DNA of 64,000 nt from Verrucomicrobiales bacterium (GTDB lineage Bacteria > Verrucomicrobiota > Verrucomicrobiia > Verrucomicrobiales > DEV007), in assembly GCA_002698785.1 (NCBI GenBank), contig PAAG01000047.1:1-64000 (forward strand). Direction: 5' to 3'. Under the pieces are notes generated by a model. That model made no database searches, had not been told where the DNA came from, and was given only the letters and a program-made list of their open reading frames with translations. Positions 17,223 through 25,413 of this stretch are shown here, in pieces. A program made the position numbers and the translations under genes. Every line of letters begins with the position of its first letter. Position 1 is the first letter of the stretch.

Positions 17223-18382
17223 TCTTGTTTCTTGGGTACCCAACGATATCGCTTCTTACGAAAAGAGCCCCGCTCATAATGCGGATCTCCCACCGGCACA
17301 TCGACTTCATCCAGAAAAACAGCACCGATTCGCTCTATGGTGCGAATACTAGGAATATTGTCAGGATCCACGGTGATAATCACGGCACCGGATACTTTCG
17401 CAACCCACGGAGCCACAGCAAAGCAGGCAAGAGCAGCATATCCATTGCCACGATGCTGCTCAGTGACTTCGAACCCAATGTGGCCAGCCGCCAGCCTGAT
17501 ATGCTCCGAGTCCCCTACCCGAAAATTAAGGTGACCGACCTCCTCCGACCGAGCGTTGAAGATTGTAAAATGGTATCCCGGAGCAAATCCTCTAGATTCG
17601 TCTCCCTCCGTCATTCGGCAAAAGGCGATAGTTACCCCTCCGTAGCTCAGGGAGGAGGGTGCCTCAGGCAGCCCGGCAGTATCCAGCGGTGTAGTTTCCT
17701 TCGCGCTGCCTACAGAGCGACTTCCCTGGGTAACTCCATGTAGTTTCCAAGGCTCGGGAACCACGCCGACTGAACTACCAAACTCCCTCCTCAGCACTTC
17801 AGGATCAGCCCAGATCTGGGCCTCCACATAGCGATACCACCCGTTCGACTCCATCTCCTTCATTAGATGTCGATCGATCTTCAGCGCCTCAAAACCCTCG
17901 ACCAGCTCCTCATACGTCATCAGCTTTCCAAAATACGGATACGCCTCTTCCGAATAATCATTCGGAATCTGATATCCGAACATCCTCCCACCACCGTCTC
18001 GCTTCATCAAACTCACCAGATGAAAATGATCTGGACACATAAACGTCAGTTCCCCCTCCCCAAACGCCTCGACAGGAATTCTCATCTTGTGAGGATCACG
18101 AAACAACCCACCGACGACATCCGCATCACCGAGGACACCGTAGAATGGTCGCCTCTCTGGCCGCCTTCCAAACTTTCCCTCATAGAGATCCAGCAGCAGA
18201 TCGTCAGCGAGCAGGCGAAAATCAAAAAACTCTTCACCATAGGAAAACCGATTAAATCCCGTCTCCGCATCCTTTTCCCGATCAATGATCGCCCTTCTCT
18301 GCTCGGGCGCCAGATCACAGATGCTCAGCAAAGGCCCTGCTTCCTTTTCGAAGTAATGACTCACATGGCTGGCGAACTCCAT
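17219..18382 (-). CDS. Fusion protein with C-terminal GNAT acetyltransferase
   Basis: A 387-residue protein. The C-terminal portion (about residues 235-385) is a GNAT N-acetyltransferase: GHIGFEVTEQHRGNGYAALAC carries the acetyl-CoA loop (R/Q-x-x-G-x-G/A), followed by VIITVDPDNIPSIRTIERIGA. The N-terminal 210 residues are acidic and aromatic-rich (FSYGEEFFDFRLLADDLLLDLYEGKFG; MCPDHFHLVSLMKR) and I do not recognise them. Most GNATs are 150-190 residues, so the extension is a real second domain, possibly substrate-selecting. It overlaps the DUF2332 gene by 4 bp (ATGA). The acetylated substrate is unknown. Confidence 0.75.
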   Translation of the reverse strand: MEFASHVSHYFEKEAGPLLSICDLAPEQRRAIIDREKDAETGFNRFSYGEEFFDFRLLADDLLLDLYEGKFGRRPERRPFYGVLGDADVVGGLFRDPHKMRIPVEAFGEGELTFMCPDHFHLVSLMKRDGGGRMFGYQIPNDYSEEAYPYFGKLMTYEELVEGFEALKIDRHLMKEMESNGWYRYVEAQIWADPEVLRREFGSSVGVVPEPWKLHGVTQGSRSVGSAKETTPLDTAGLPEAPSSLSYGGVTIAFCRMTEGDESRGFAPGYHFTIFNARSEEVGHLNFRVGDSEHIRLAAGHIGFEVTEQHRGNGYAALACFAVAPWVAKVSGAVIITVDPDNIPSIRTIERIGAVFLDEVDVPVGDPHYERGSFRKKRYRWVPKKQE

Positions 18383-18396
18383 AGCTTTCCAGATTG

Positions 18397-18867
18397 TCAG
18401 TCTCCTGCCGCCAGAGTCGGCGTTTCGGAATCACAGGTCTGTGCGGATCTTTCATTCGGCAGAATTTCGAGACTCAAACAGTAATCCAGATAGCCAACCG
18501 ATCTCCAAAACGCCACTGCCTCTGCGTTTCGAACCAATGCATCCACCGTTAGTCGCTTATCACGGGGCCAGATCTCCTCGAACAATATCGCCATCGCTCT
18601 GGACCCAACTCCGCTTCGCCGTTTGTCCCTCCGGACAAAAAACTGCCTCAAGTAAATCTCCTCCTCAGATTCTCGGAATAGCGCATAGGCAACATCCTCA
18701 TCATTCGCGAACACAACAGCAATATAGTCAGAGAAAAGCCACCCTCTCATTCTCTCCCGGAGCTCAGCCACACACATCGGATTTCGGTGCCCCTCGTCCT
18801 CGATCAATTGATGGTTCCACTCCGCAAGTAGATCGAGTTCAAAATCCGTTGCGCGACGCCAGTTCAT
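18397..18867 (-). CDS. GNAT family N-acetyltransferase
   Basis: A 156-residue acetyltransferase. Evidence: N-terminal MNWRRATDFELDLLAEWNHQL, the strand pair AYALFRE/EIYLRQFFV, the acetyl-CoA loop RRDKRRSGVGSRAMAIL, and VDALVRNAEAVAFWRSVGYLDY near the end. This order is diagnostic for the fold. I use the ATG with a TGGAG motif just upstream rather than the GTG six codons earlier. It is one of five GNAT domains encoded within about 4.5 kb, and lies 14 bp upstream of the GNAT fusion, probably in the same transcript. Target unknown. Confidence 0.85.
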   Translation of the reverse strand: MNWRRATDFELDLLAEWNHQLIEDEGHRNPMCVAELRERMRGWLFSDYIAVVFANDEDVAYALFRESEEEIYLRQFFVRRDKRRSGVGSRAMAILFEEIWPRDKRLTVDALVRNAEAVAFWRSVGYLDYCLSLEILPNERSAQTCDSETPTLAAGD

Positions 18868-18918
18868 TATTCTCCACTCAAACACCGGGACTTGGGCTAC
18901 GCAACCACGAGCACAACA

Positions 18919-19467
18919 TCAAACCAAACTCCTCATCCACACATCCCGCTCAATGCGCATCAAAACGAGACCCCAGGATTCCTCACCGAACCGCCTGGCA
19001 GCGGAAACACGCTCGTATTCCAAAAAACCAATCGCCTCGTAGGCCGCCATCGCTCGAGTGTTAAAGTCGAACACACTGAGAGTAATCGTATCAAAATTCA
19101 TCGTTCCGAATGCGTAATCGATTGCAGCCTTCACCATCTGCCTACCATACCCCTTTCCACGCCACTTAGGCTCCCCGATCAGGACTCGCCCCATGTGCGC
19201 TCTCCTCCGTTTATGATCGATCCCCATGAGTTCGATATGCCCAATCACCACGTCCTCGGGTTGCCGGAGCGCCTTGAACATGAGATGCGACGGAGCCGTT
19301 CCCTTAGTCTTTCCAAGCGCCTCAAAAAGTTGAGCAGCATCCAACGGAAACGAATATCCTGGCCCAGCCCACTGAAGTAGGAAACGGGCATCCGGTATCC
19401 ATCCGATCAACCTCGGTATATCCGAATATTCAAAAGGGCGGAGCTCGATCACATTCTTCAAATCCAT
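18919..19467 (-). CDS. GNAT family N-acetyltransferase (RimJ/RimL-like)
   Basis: A 182-residue acetyltransferase of the RimJ/RimL or spermidine acetyltransferase shape: IELRPFEYSDIPRLIGWI at the start, GHIELMGIDHKRRRAHMGRVLIGEPKWRGKGYG with the acetyl-CoA loop near residue 95, and LSVFDFNTRAMAAYEAIGF in the last third. Length fits. Ribosomal N-terminal acetylation or small-molecule modification are both possible. It is on the same strand as the surrounding GNAT genes but separated by 33-74 bp gaps. Confidence 0.83.
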   Translation of the reverse strand: MDLKNVIELRPFEYSDIPRLIGWIPDARFLLQWAGPGYSFPLDAAQLFEALGKTKGTAPSHLMFKALRQPEDVVIGHIELMGIDHKRRRAHMGRVLIGEPKWRGKGYGRQMVKAAIDYAFGTMNFDTITLSVFDFNTRAMAAYEAIGFLEYERVSAARRFGEESWGLVLMRIERDVWMRSLV

Positions 19468-19541
19468 TTATGGTTACACCTTCATCAAGCGTATCGGAAT
19501 CGATTAGATCGACAACCAGCCGCATATCACTCCTCGCAATC

Positions 19542-20099
19542 TCATGAAAACTTGAGTTCAAAATAGTCGTATGTCTCACATTCCGCCGACTCCTGTTCGT
19601 TGCGCGAAAACCCGGCTCGAAGCAGAACTCCCAGTGATTCCCGGTTCCTCTTGCGAACCCTTCCGTAAAGCATCTTGTATCCCGCCTCTTTCGCCAACTC
19701 AGACAGCGCGACTACCGTATTCGTCATGACGCCCCGGTGCCTGTGGCTCGCGAGATACCCGATCTCGGCTCGCCCAAGATCGGCAGACTTGATATCAATA
19801 CATGCCGCTGGATGCCCGTCCTTAGTCAGGAGCAGAAACACGAACATTTTGCTGCTTCTCCACCCGTTGATTCCCATCTCAAAAAAATCCCGAGCATTCT
19901 TCGTTTGATAAGGCTTTCCGTCCAACATTTCATCAAACAGCCACGAGTACACCAGAGTCTCGTTTCCGATCGCGACCATCTCCGCAAGTATCTCATCCGT
20001 CTCCACCACTTCATCGACTCGGTGCAAAGAGTAAGTGACACCAGTCAGGTAGTTCGTGACCGGTATCGATAAATTGCGTGGAAATCTGGGAGTCATCAT
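19542..20099 (-). CDS. GNAT family N-acetyltransferase, start abuts a MITE
   Basis: A 185-residue acetyltransferase-like protein: AACIDIKSADLGRAEIGYLASHRHRGVMTNTVVALSEL holds the acetyl-CoA loop region, and YGRVRKRNRESLGVLLRAGF is the typical late segment. The loop is RHRGVMT rather than RGxGxG/A, a deviation from consensus. Only 3 bp separate the ATG from the end of a MITE-like element, so the promoter, and perhaps the original N-terminus, was displaced by the insertion. It may still be expressed from within the element. Confidence 0.72.
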   Translation of the reverse strand: MMTPRFPRNLSIPVTNYLTGVTYSLHRVDEVVETDEILAEMVAIGNETLVYSWLFDEMLDGKPYQTKNARDFFEMGINGWRSSKMFVFLLLTKDGHPAACIDIKSADLGRAEIGYLASHRHRGVMTNTVVALSELAKEAGYKMLYGRVRKRNRESLGVLLRAGFSRNEQESAECETYDYFELKFS

Positions 20100-20102
20100 T
20101 AG

Positions 20103-20268
20103 CAGCCTGTTGAAAAAGCAGGGAATGAAAAAGCGGGAGACATTTTGTTTACTGGCGAGGCGCGATAAAGGAAGTTAGCAAGCTACCTGACTGATTCGCA
20201 ACGAAGCCAGACATTCCCAAAACATTAATACCATAGATTTTTCTTTTCATGGTTTTTCAACAGGCTGT
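20103..20268. mobile_element. MITE-like element, family 2, copy A
   Basis: A 166-bp element with terminal inverted repeats CAGCCTGTTGAAAAA and TTTTTCAACAGGCTG (15/15 match), flanked on both sides by TTAG, a possible 4-bp target duplication. The interior (TTTACTGGCGAGGCGCG, TAGCAAGCTACCTGACTGATTC, ACATTCCCAAAACATTAATA) is shared with copy B at 26056-26277. No coding capacity. The left end lies 3 bp from the GNAT start codon. Confidence 0.8.
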
Positions 20269-20384
20269 TAGGGAGTGTTCGCCGAATAGCCGTCCATTCA
20301 AAATCAAAAGAGCAAAGTCCTTTTATCCGTCACCCGGAGAAAGAACCGTCTAGAGCGACTCAAACAGAAAAAATTAATAGGAGG

Positions 20385-21095
20385 CTAAAGCCTTCGAATG
20401 TCCAATTCAGTCGCACAGATTTCCTCGCCATTTTTCCCGACATGGTAGGCCCTTGCTTCACTCCGCGACGAAATGGCTTCAACGAATTCGCCGTTTGTAA
20501 AATGGAGAGCCGTCCCGACTTCTGTGGCGTATCCCTCCTTCATAGCGCCGGACAGAATCTCCTGATGGTAAAACTCCCTTCGATTCGCAGAATCGTAATA
20601 GGGACAGTGGGACCCTGGCACAAACCCCAGGCAATCCATGGAGTCTACCTGTTGAGAATGAATCGGCGCAAACGAATCCGTCGTCGCCTGCTCAAACCAG
20701 CAGATCGCACCCGCGCTCAGCCCCGTCAAAATCGTTCCGCCCTCTAGCGCCTGCCGCAGGTAAGTATCCACCGACCACTCCCGCCAAATCGCCAACATGT
20801 TCCGAGTATTACCACCACCCACGTAGACAACATCCTGTTCGCACAAGTAGCTCAGTAAATCATCCGTTGGCGGCTGAAATAGCGACAGATGGCAAGGGCG
20901 GCAATCCAGCGTCGTAAAGGACTGGTAAAACCTTCGCGTGTAGTGGTCAGAATCCCCACTGGCCGTAGGGACAAAGCAGACCCGAGGGTTCGAGGTTCGA
21001 GCGATTTGAATCACAAACTCATCAAGCACGAGATTCTCGGGCTCCATCCCAAAGCCTCCACAGGAAGCAACGATATGCTGATCGAACTTCGACAT
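20385..21095 (-). CDS. Peptidase S51 family protein (dipeptidase E-like)
   Basis: A 236-residue cytosolic class-I glutamine-amidotransferase-like protein of peptidase family S51, which in characterised members cleaves Asp-X dipeptides or cyanophycin. Visible are IVASCGGFGME at the start, VCFVPTASGDSD, VVYVGGGNTRNML, and the nucleophile elbow LTGLSAGAICWF (Ser of GxSAG). A His/Asp-rich segment CPYYDSANRREFYHQ follows. The ATG at 21095 starts just before the first strand; the TTG 12 codons upstream is less likely. Substrate cannot be settled. It is a stand-alone gene in the minus-strand array. Confidence 0.85.
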   Translation of the reverse strand: MSKFDQHIVASCGGFGMEPENLVLDEFVIQIARTSNPRVCFVPTASGDSDHYTRRFYQSFTTLDCRPCHLSLFQPPTDDLLSYLCEQDVVYVGGGNTRNMLAIWREWSVDTYLRQALEGGTILTGLSAGAICWFEQATTDSFAPIHSQQVDSMDCLGFVPGSHCPYYDSANRREFYHQEILSGAMKEGYATEVGTALHFTNGEFVEAISSRSEARAYHVGKNGEEICATELDIRRL

Positions 21096-21229
21096 TTGCA
21101 GTAACGGACTCTCGACTCCCACTCTCGTCAACTTCCCGTTACAACACTTGGGAATGAGCTTCCGACTTCAGCCGTAATGCCACGATCAACCCTGCAAAAA
21201 ATTCAGGCCAGCATCCATATTCGGTTTCT

Positions 21230-21697
21230 TTAGAGAAAGAGTTTCAAGCCTTCATGGCTCGCAACGAATCCACACGACTCGTAAAATTTTCTGGCCTCGC
21301 GCCGAGACTTGTCCGTAGTCAGTTGGATTAAGTGGCATCCACGTTCTTTTGATCGTCTAACTACCTCTTCCAGCAAGAGACGACCGATCCCCTTCGACCG
21401 AAAGGCCTTCTCAACCCGGACTCCTTCGACCAGAGCCCGTTTCCCTCCCCTGAAAGTGAGATAGGGAACAAAAGTCACCTGCAAAACTCCGACCACCATT
21501 TTATCGAAAACTGCCACTAGTAAGATATTGTCATCGCTCTCCGAGATCTCCTCGAACGCCGTATGGTATTCACGAGGGAGCGGCTCGCAATAGCTCTCAC
21601 GATTACTACCCAACACATCGTCTGCGAGCATGCGAACAATCGTTGGCAGATCCGTGGGAACCGCTTCTCGAATCTCTACCGTCTCTGGATTGCTCAT
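21230..21697 (-). CDS. GNAT family N-acetyltransferase
   Basis: A 155-residue acetyltransferase: IREAVPTDLPTIVRMLADD at the start, VVGVLQVTFVPYLT, then VEGVRVEKAFRSKGIGRLLLEEVV with a textbook acetyl-CoA loop (residues about 93-103), and QLTTDKSRREARKFYESCGF. This is the clearest GNAT of the cluster and resembles small stand-alone acetyltransferases for amines or antibiotics; the substrate is not predictable. Upstream (to the right) is a decayed kinase fragment and a MITE. Confidence 0.88.
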   Translation of the reverse strand: MSNPETVEIREAVPTDLPTIVRMLADDVLGSNRESYCEPLPREYHTAFEEISESDDNILLVAVFDKMVVGVLQVTFVPYLTFRGGKRALVEGVRVEKAFRSKGIGRLLLEEVVRRSKERGCHLIQLTTDKSRREARKFYESCGFVASHEGLKLFL

Positions 21698-21784
21698 CGA
21701 ATTCTCTTTCAGGGGGGATATCGCCGCACAGAGTCCAACACCGAACGGGCAAAGGAACAGACCTTACTTCTACACTATACCACA

Positions 21785-21974
21785 TCACCGGCACTCATTG
21801 ATTGCTTCTACAACGAACGTCACCACTTGTTCCACCGAATGCATCCCGGAGTCGAACACACAATCCGGTTCGGTATGAGTGCGAGAGGAGTGAAAGCTCC
21901 GACGGGTTTCGTTTGTCGTCCTATTCCCTCGACAAGAGGCTCTCTGTTCGAAATTAGAATCAACAATTCAGCTT
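21785..21974 (-). pseudogene. C-terminal remnant of a CPT-like kinase
   Basis: Read on the minus strand this gives an intact C-terminal piece (FEQRASCRG... to VVEAINECR, TGA at 21785-21787). It aligns with the last 65 or so residues of the complete kinase at 25414-25971, for example TRRSFHSSRTHTEPDCVFDSG against TRRSFESSRTHAEPDCVLDSG. The N-terminal part with the P-loop is absent; homology stops about where MITE family-1 copy 3 begins (21975). The element insertion or a linked deletion probably destroyed the gene. Confidence 0.75.
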
Positions 21975-22185
21975 GGGTGTGTTCGAAAATCAGGGTGAGG
22001 CGTGACGCTGGCAACTAACCCGCCTCACACGGCGCTTCGAAAGAGCGGTGATTCTCCTGCGACTGAGGAGCCACAAAGTGAGGTGGCGCAATGACCGAGC
22101 TTCTCCCCACATCCGCTCCGCTCGCGGGGCCTGATTTCTAATTACATCGAAAAAATCCACATCCGCCCTGAATTTTAATACCCCC
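21975..22185. mobile_element. MITE-like element, family 1, copy 3
   Basis: About 211 bp, starting GGGTGTGTTCGAAAATCAGG and ending with a decayed right repeat (CCCTGAATTTTAATACCCCC). It shares blocks CGACTGAGGAGC, CAAAGTGAG, GCTTCTCCCCACATCCG and ACATCGAAAAAA with copies 1 and 2, in the same orientation. The right edge CTAG supplies the TAG stop of the adjacent minus-strand lipoprotein gene, and the left edge truncates a kinase remnant. Confidence 0.75.
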
Positions 22186-22550
22186 TAGTGAGGAACGGTT
22201 CGCTTCATCAAGGCGGCCTTCAATTCCGGATCGGTTCTTACAAGCAGCAACCCAATCCGCCCGAAGCTTCCGCCATCAAAATGTTCACCAATGTAGGCAG
22301 TATCGACAGTATTATCATTGGTCGAAAATATCGTCGCAAAGTTTGGCCCCACTGCAAGCAATCGCACTCCATACTCTGTATTCTCATTCGGGCCATCTTC
22401 TAGGGAGAGCGTAAAGAATCCGTCATGATCTGACAGTACGGGCTCAGTTGTCGATTGAATAACGTGATCCGAATTACCGACAACTGAGGTTTCCTCGATT
22501 TTCTCGCACGCGCAGAAGAAGAGGAGTGCCGACACTGGGATCATATTCAT
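22185..22550 (-). CDS. Small lipoprotein, hypothetical
   Basis: A 121-residue protein with a short lipoprotein signal (MNMIPVSALLFFCAC, lipobox around residue 13-15), an acidic linker and a compact beta-rich domain (EYGVRLLAVGPNFATIFSTND; AYIGEHFDGGSFGRIGLLL). No family recognised. The ATG used gives a proper lipobox; the longer ORF adds 11 residues in front. Its TAG stop is provided by the end of MITE copy 3. Confidence 0.55.
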   Translation of the reverse strand: MNMIPVSALLFFCACEKIEETSVVGNSDHVIQSTTEPVLSDHDGFFTLSLEDGPNENTEYGVRLLAVGPNFATIFSTNDNTVDTAYIGEHFDGGSFGRIGLLLVRTDPELKAALMKRTVPH

Positions 22551-22686
22551 GGTTTTCAAAGCCGAACGTTGATGAATGGCCATGGCTGATTGTCGCTGGA
22601 GGACGCGGGTCTCCTTACTAAGAAAATAACAAATGCAACAAACGAATACAACTCCCGGAGTGGCGAGGATTCAAAGCCACGTGGTG

Positions 22687-23028
22687 TTAGCCCCTCGGTT
22701 CAGCTTTGCCAAATAACCTGCGGAAGACCCAACGGACACCCCGCGATACGAGCACTAACACTGCGAGTTCCAGTCCGAAGATCCAACCAGCAATAGCGCT
22801 CGCGACTACGGCTGGTCCCTCCGGAAAATACCGCACTAAGTCTTCAATTCCGAGAAGCCCCAGAATCCCAGGCACGACAATACAATTCAACACTGCCCAT
22901 GCAAAAATAGTCCCCCACGCAGATAAAATAAGACGAGAGTAAGATTTCGTTTTGAAATAAATCCTAATCGGGATCACTGCGGCGATAAGCAAAGCCAGAA
23001 TGACAAAAATGTTTACTGCCAACTGCAT
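22687..23028 (-). CDS. Small membrane protein, hypothetical
   Basis: A 113-residue protein with three hydrophobic segments (NIFVILALLIAAVIPI near the start, IFAWAVLNCIVVPGILGLL in the middle, VASAIAGWIFGLELAVLVLV later) and a basic tail (RGVRWVFRRLFGK). No family recognised. The ATG is preferred over an upstream TTG. The TAA stop lies in a GTTAGCC context, seen also at the stops of two nearby genes. Confidence 0.55.
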   Translation of the reverse strand: MQLAVNIFVILALLIAAVIPIRIYFKTKSYSRLILSAWGTIFAWAVLNCIVVPGILGLLGIEDLVRYFPEGPAVVASAIAGWIFGLELAVLVLVSRGVRWVFRRLFGKAEPRG

Positions 23029-23189
23029 CGTTTCATGTTCAATCAACTAACAGTGGCACGACAAGAACCGAATTTCGAAATTCATTCTCGATTTCAGTGT
23101 AGCAATTCGAAGGAGACAATACGTTGTTTGTCGAGTTAAGCACAGTGCCATCAAAACAGGATCAACCTGCTTCTAGCACGATCGACCTT

Positions 23190-23314
23190 TCCACGAAGGA
23201 CCAACAAGCCTCATGAAGGGCCTCTACAACCAGAGCAGCCATTTACTCGACCGTATGCATACCGGAGTCGAACACACAATCCGGCTCGGCATGGCTACGC
23301 GAAAATTGAAAGCT
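23190..23314 (-). pseudogene. Second decayed fragment of the CPT-like kinase
   Basis: Minus-strand translation gives SFQFSRSHAEPDCVFDSG, then MHTVE, an in-frame TAA (23243-23245), then MAALVVEALHEAC. This is clearly homologous to the C-terminus of the intact kinase at 25414-25971 (SRTHAEPDCVLDSG, VEEMAALVVEAIHDA). Only about 40 codons survive. Its upstream edge has merged with the end of the neighbouring lipoprotein gene. Confidence 0.7.
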
Positions 23315-23570
23315 CCATGAGTGCCGGAGTATCAAGTGCGAGTGTCTCATTCAGAATTTGAAACAACGCCGGTTCATCAACCTGGTTAAACTCTTGATCA
23401 ACCGGAGGAATCGCGAGCCCCTGAAAGTAGGTCCTCAAAGAAAGTCCAGAACCATGGTGAGGAAGGTCGGTTGTCGGAAGGCTGACCTGGGGGCTGACAT
23501 AAGGCTTATCACACCCCGCAATGGTCAAACCAAGGTTGATGACCAGAATGCTTGGTATGGCTGCTTTCAT
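23295..23570 (-). CDS. Small lipoprotein, possibly truncated
   Basis: A 91-residue protein with a lipoprotein signal (MKAAIPSILVINLGLTIAGC, Cys at residue 20) and a short Pro/Ser-rich then acidic mature part. No family recognised. The last residues (LSIFA) are encoded by the kinase remnant, read in another frame, so the C-terminus is probably artificial and the protein truncated. I use the internal ATG because the upstream 27 codons have no signal-peptide character. Confidence 0.45.
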   Translation of the reverse strand: MKAAIPSILVINLGLTIAGCDKPYVSPQVSLPTTDLPHHGSGLSLRTYFQGLAIPPVDQEFNQVDEPALFQILNETLALDTPALMELSIFA

Positions 23571-23701
23571 TGCTGAACATTTGAGGCCACTAGCTCGATA
23601 CCCAGAGCACGGACACGAGTGCAAAGTAAGGAATCGGATCACAAAAGTCAAACGACTCCCAGCGAGTATCGAGTTGAGTGAGTCGACCTGTTATGATCAT
23701 G

Positions 23702-24031
23702 TTAGCTTCCAGTGATCGCCTCAAAAAATAATCCTATTTCTGCGTCTGCTTGGTCTAAATCCGGGTTGTTTCGAATCAAACCCTCAACGAACTGCCGATC
23801 AAGAACGGAAGAATACTGCCATTCAGGAGTGTCATTGGGCCGCCCATCCTGAGCCCGATCTGCAATCAGATTGAATTTGCGTAATCGTCGGTCTACCAAG
23901 AATACTTCCGAGGTTGCCCAGAACCAGTGGTCGACGTCTTCAGTCCACTCGTCGTTAGAACCGAGAACTTCAAGGCTTCCGTCCAATTCGACCAGGAGCG
24001 CAGGAAATTCTGGATGAGGAACCTCAGGCAT
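23702..24031 (-). CDS. Hypothetical acidic protein
   Basis: A 109-residue cytosolic acidic protein. It has LLVELDGSLEVLGSNDEWTEDVDHWFW, a Trp-rich acidic patch, and a C-terminal helix DQADAEIGLFFEAI. No family recognised. Small acidic proteins like this occur as immunity proteins or in accessory arrays, but no toxin partner is visible. The TAA stop sits in GTTAGC. An upstream inverted repeat (CTCGATAC at about 23593, GTATCGAG at about 23667) lies between it and the neighbouring gene. Confidence 0.5.
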   Translation of the reverse strand: MPEVPHPEFPALLVELDGSLEVLGSNDEWTEDVDHWFWATSEVFLVDRRLRKFNLIADRAQDGRPNDTPEWQYSSVLDRQFVEGLIRNNPDLDQADAEIGLFFEAITGS

Positions 24032-24164
24032 ATTTTCTGGCACTACGTCTGGAGCATGGCAGCCTGATTCGGCAGGGATGCGTCGGTTACGGAATACGGA
24101 TTCGAGTCACGGAAGTAAATTAACTCGCGGCAGGATCGGGCTTACGATCGACGCCTTGTTAGCC

Positions 24165-24446
24165 TTATAGTTCGCTCTCAACCATAAAGTCTAGGACTTC
24201 GAGCGTGTCTTCAGAATCGTCGAACTCTCCGTTCACAATCTCGTTGTCTTTGATCGTCACCATGAGCCTTTGCGAGTCCTCCTGTACCGAGAGGAATTCA
24301 TCATCTCGAGATCCTATAATAATCGTCTCTGCTTCCTCCTCAGAAAGCTCACGAATGTAGATCTTAATTCCTCGTGAGGTTGTGTGCTTCAGCTCGAAGT
24401 GTTTCGACGATTCGATATCAGATGCGGTTTCAGGAACAAAACTCAT
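24165..24446 (-). CDS. Hypothetical acidic protein
   Basis: A 93-residue acidic protein (about one residue in four Asp or Glu) with a predicted alternation of strand and helix: ELKHTTSRGIKIYIRELSEEEAETIII, then QRLMVTIKDNEIVNGEFDDSEDTLEVLDFMVESEL. No family recognised. It is on the minus strand with its neighbours, separated by 100-130-bp gaps that contain imperfect inverted repeats. Confidence 0.5.
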   Translation of the reverse strand: MSFVPETASDIESSKHFELKHTTSRGIKIYIRELSEEEAETIIIGSRDDEFLSVQEDSQRLMVTIKDNEIVNGEFDDSEDTLEVLDFMVESEL

Positions 24447-24553
24447 AATCTTCTACGCAAGAGGCTTTGGTTTTCTACGCTAACGTCGAGGGTGACCCGC
24501 CGCCTACAGGCAGCGCCACTCCGCAACAGGGTTTAGGGTTCGAGTTAAGAGGG

Positions 24554-25078
24554 TCATGTCGACTCAGGTCGTGTAGGATTTTGGTGTCCACCCGCTTGTT
24601 CTGTGACTGGTTTGATCTGTGCCTTCGCCACCTGAGCCAGGTCAATAGCCTCCTTCAAATATTGCCGAATCTCGGGAGCGGCTCGATCCTCATAATCGCG
24701 GGGAGACGGAGCCGATAGGTATCGATTCAGATGATGGTAAAAATACTCGCAGTCAGTTGAGCAACTGCTTGGATCCGTGTGATCTCCCGCTCGATGGAGG
24801 AAAGTTGAGAATTCGATCTCACCCTCGAAATACTTAAGAGCGATGAGACCGAGCGCTATCTCGTCGAGTTCCCGCAAAGGTAATTCCGGAGTGTCGTGGA
24901 TCGACTCGCTAATCGCATTCCATGCGGCACTGGTGTCTCGGGCAAGGGAGAGATCAATGAGCCACATCGGCGGCTCTTTAGTGTGACCGATCTGCCTGTC
25001 TGCCCACGCGACCCACCGGTTAGGCTGAATGTAATCTGCGTGGATGGCTGCTAATAGCCCTACTGGTGGGGTATCCAT
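24554..25078 (-). CDS. Hypothetical protein
   Basis: A 174-residue soluble protein starting MDTPPVGLLAAIHADY. It is rich in aromatic and acidic residues (RWVAWADRQIG, MWLIDLSLARDTSAAW, CSTDCEYFYHHLNRYLS), and its middle (LRELDEIALGLIALKYFEGEIEF) looks alpha-helical. No known family identified. The internal ATG is preferred because the 11 preceding codons are hydrophobic and unlike the rest. Confidence 0.5.
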   Translation of the reverse strand: MDTPPVGLLAAIHADYIQPNRWVAWADRQIGHTKEPPMWLIDLSLARDTSAAWNAISESIHDTPELPLRELDEIALGLIALKYFEGEIEFSTFLHRAGDHTDPSSCSTDCEYFYHHLNRYLSAPSPRDYEDRAAPEIRQYLKEAIDLAQVAKAQIKPVTEQAGGHQNPTRPEST

Positions 25079-25413
25079 TTCTTCACAGAACAGTAATATT
25101 ACAGGAACCAAATATCGATATTCATTTTCGCTATTGGCATGTTAATTATCTTTCACAGAAGCGGAGAACTCCCGGCAGGTCAAGGGTTTCAGGTGATTAT
25201 CCCGGAATGCCTACCGCACGCTTTTTTGTAAGACTCGCTTTACTGTGCATCAATCGAAAAGAGCCGATATTTTTGCTTAGTTCGATTGATTGTTACTCCA
25301 ATTGAGAATCCAGAGGATACGAAGCTCGATTATTCTAATTCCTCATTTCACAGTGATAGGCATAGGAAATACGTGAGCACTTCAGCCAGCCACATTTTCA
25401 TCGAGAAGGCCCC
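25079..25413. other. Intergenic region without visible gene
   Basis: About 335 bp of AT-rich sequence upstream of the hypothetical gene ending at 24554. No ORF with coding character; it probably holds that gene's promoter. A GC-rich patch with a T-run (around 25150-25228) could be a weak terminator remnant. Confidence 0.3.
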
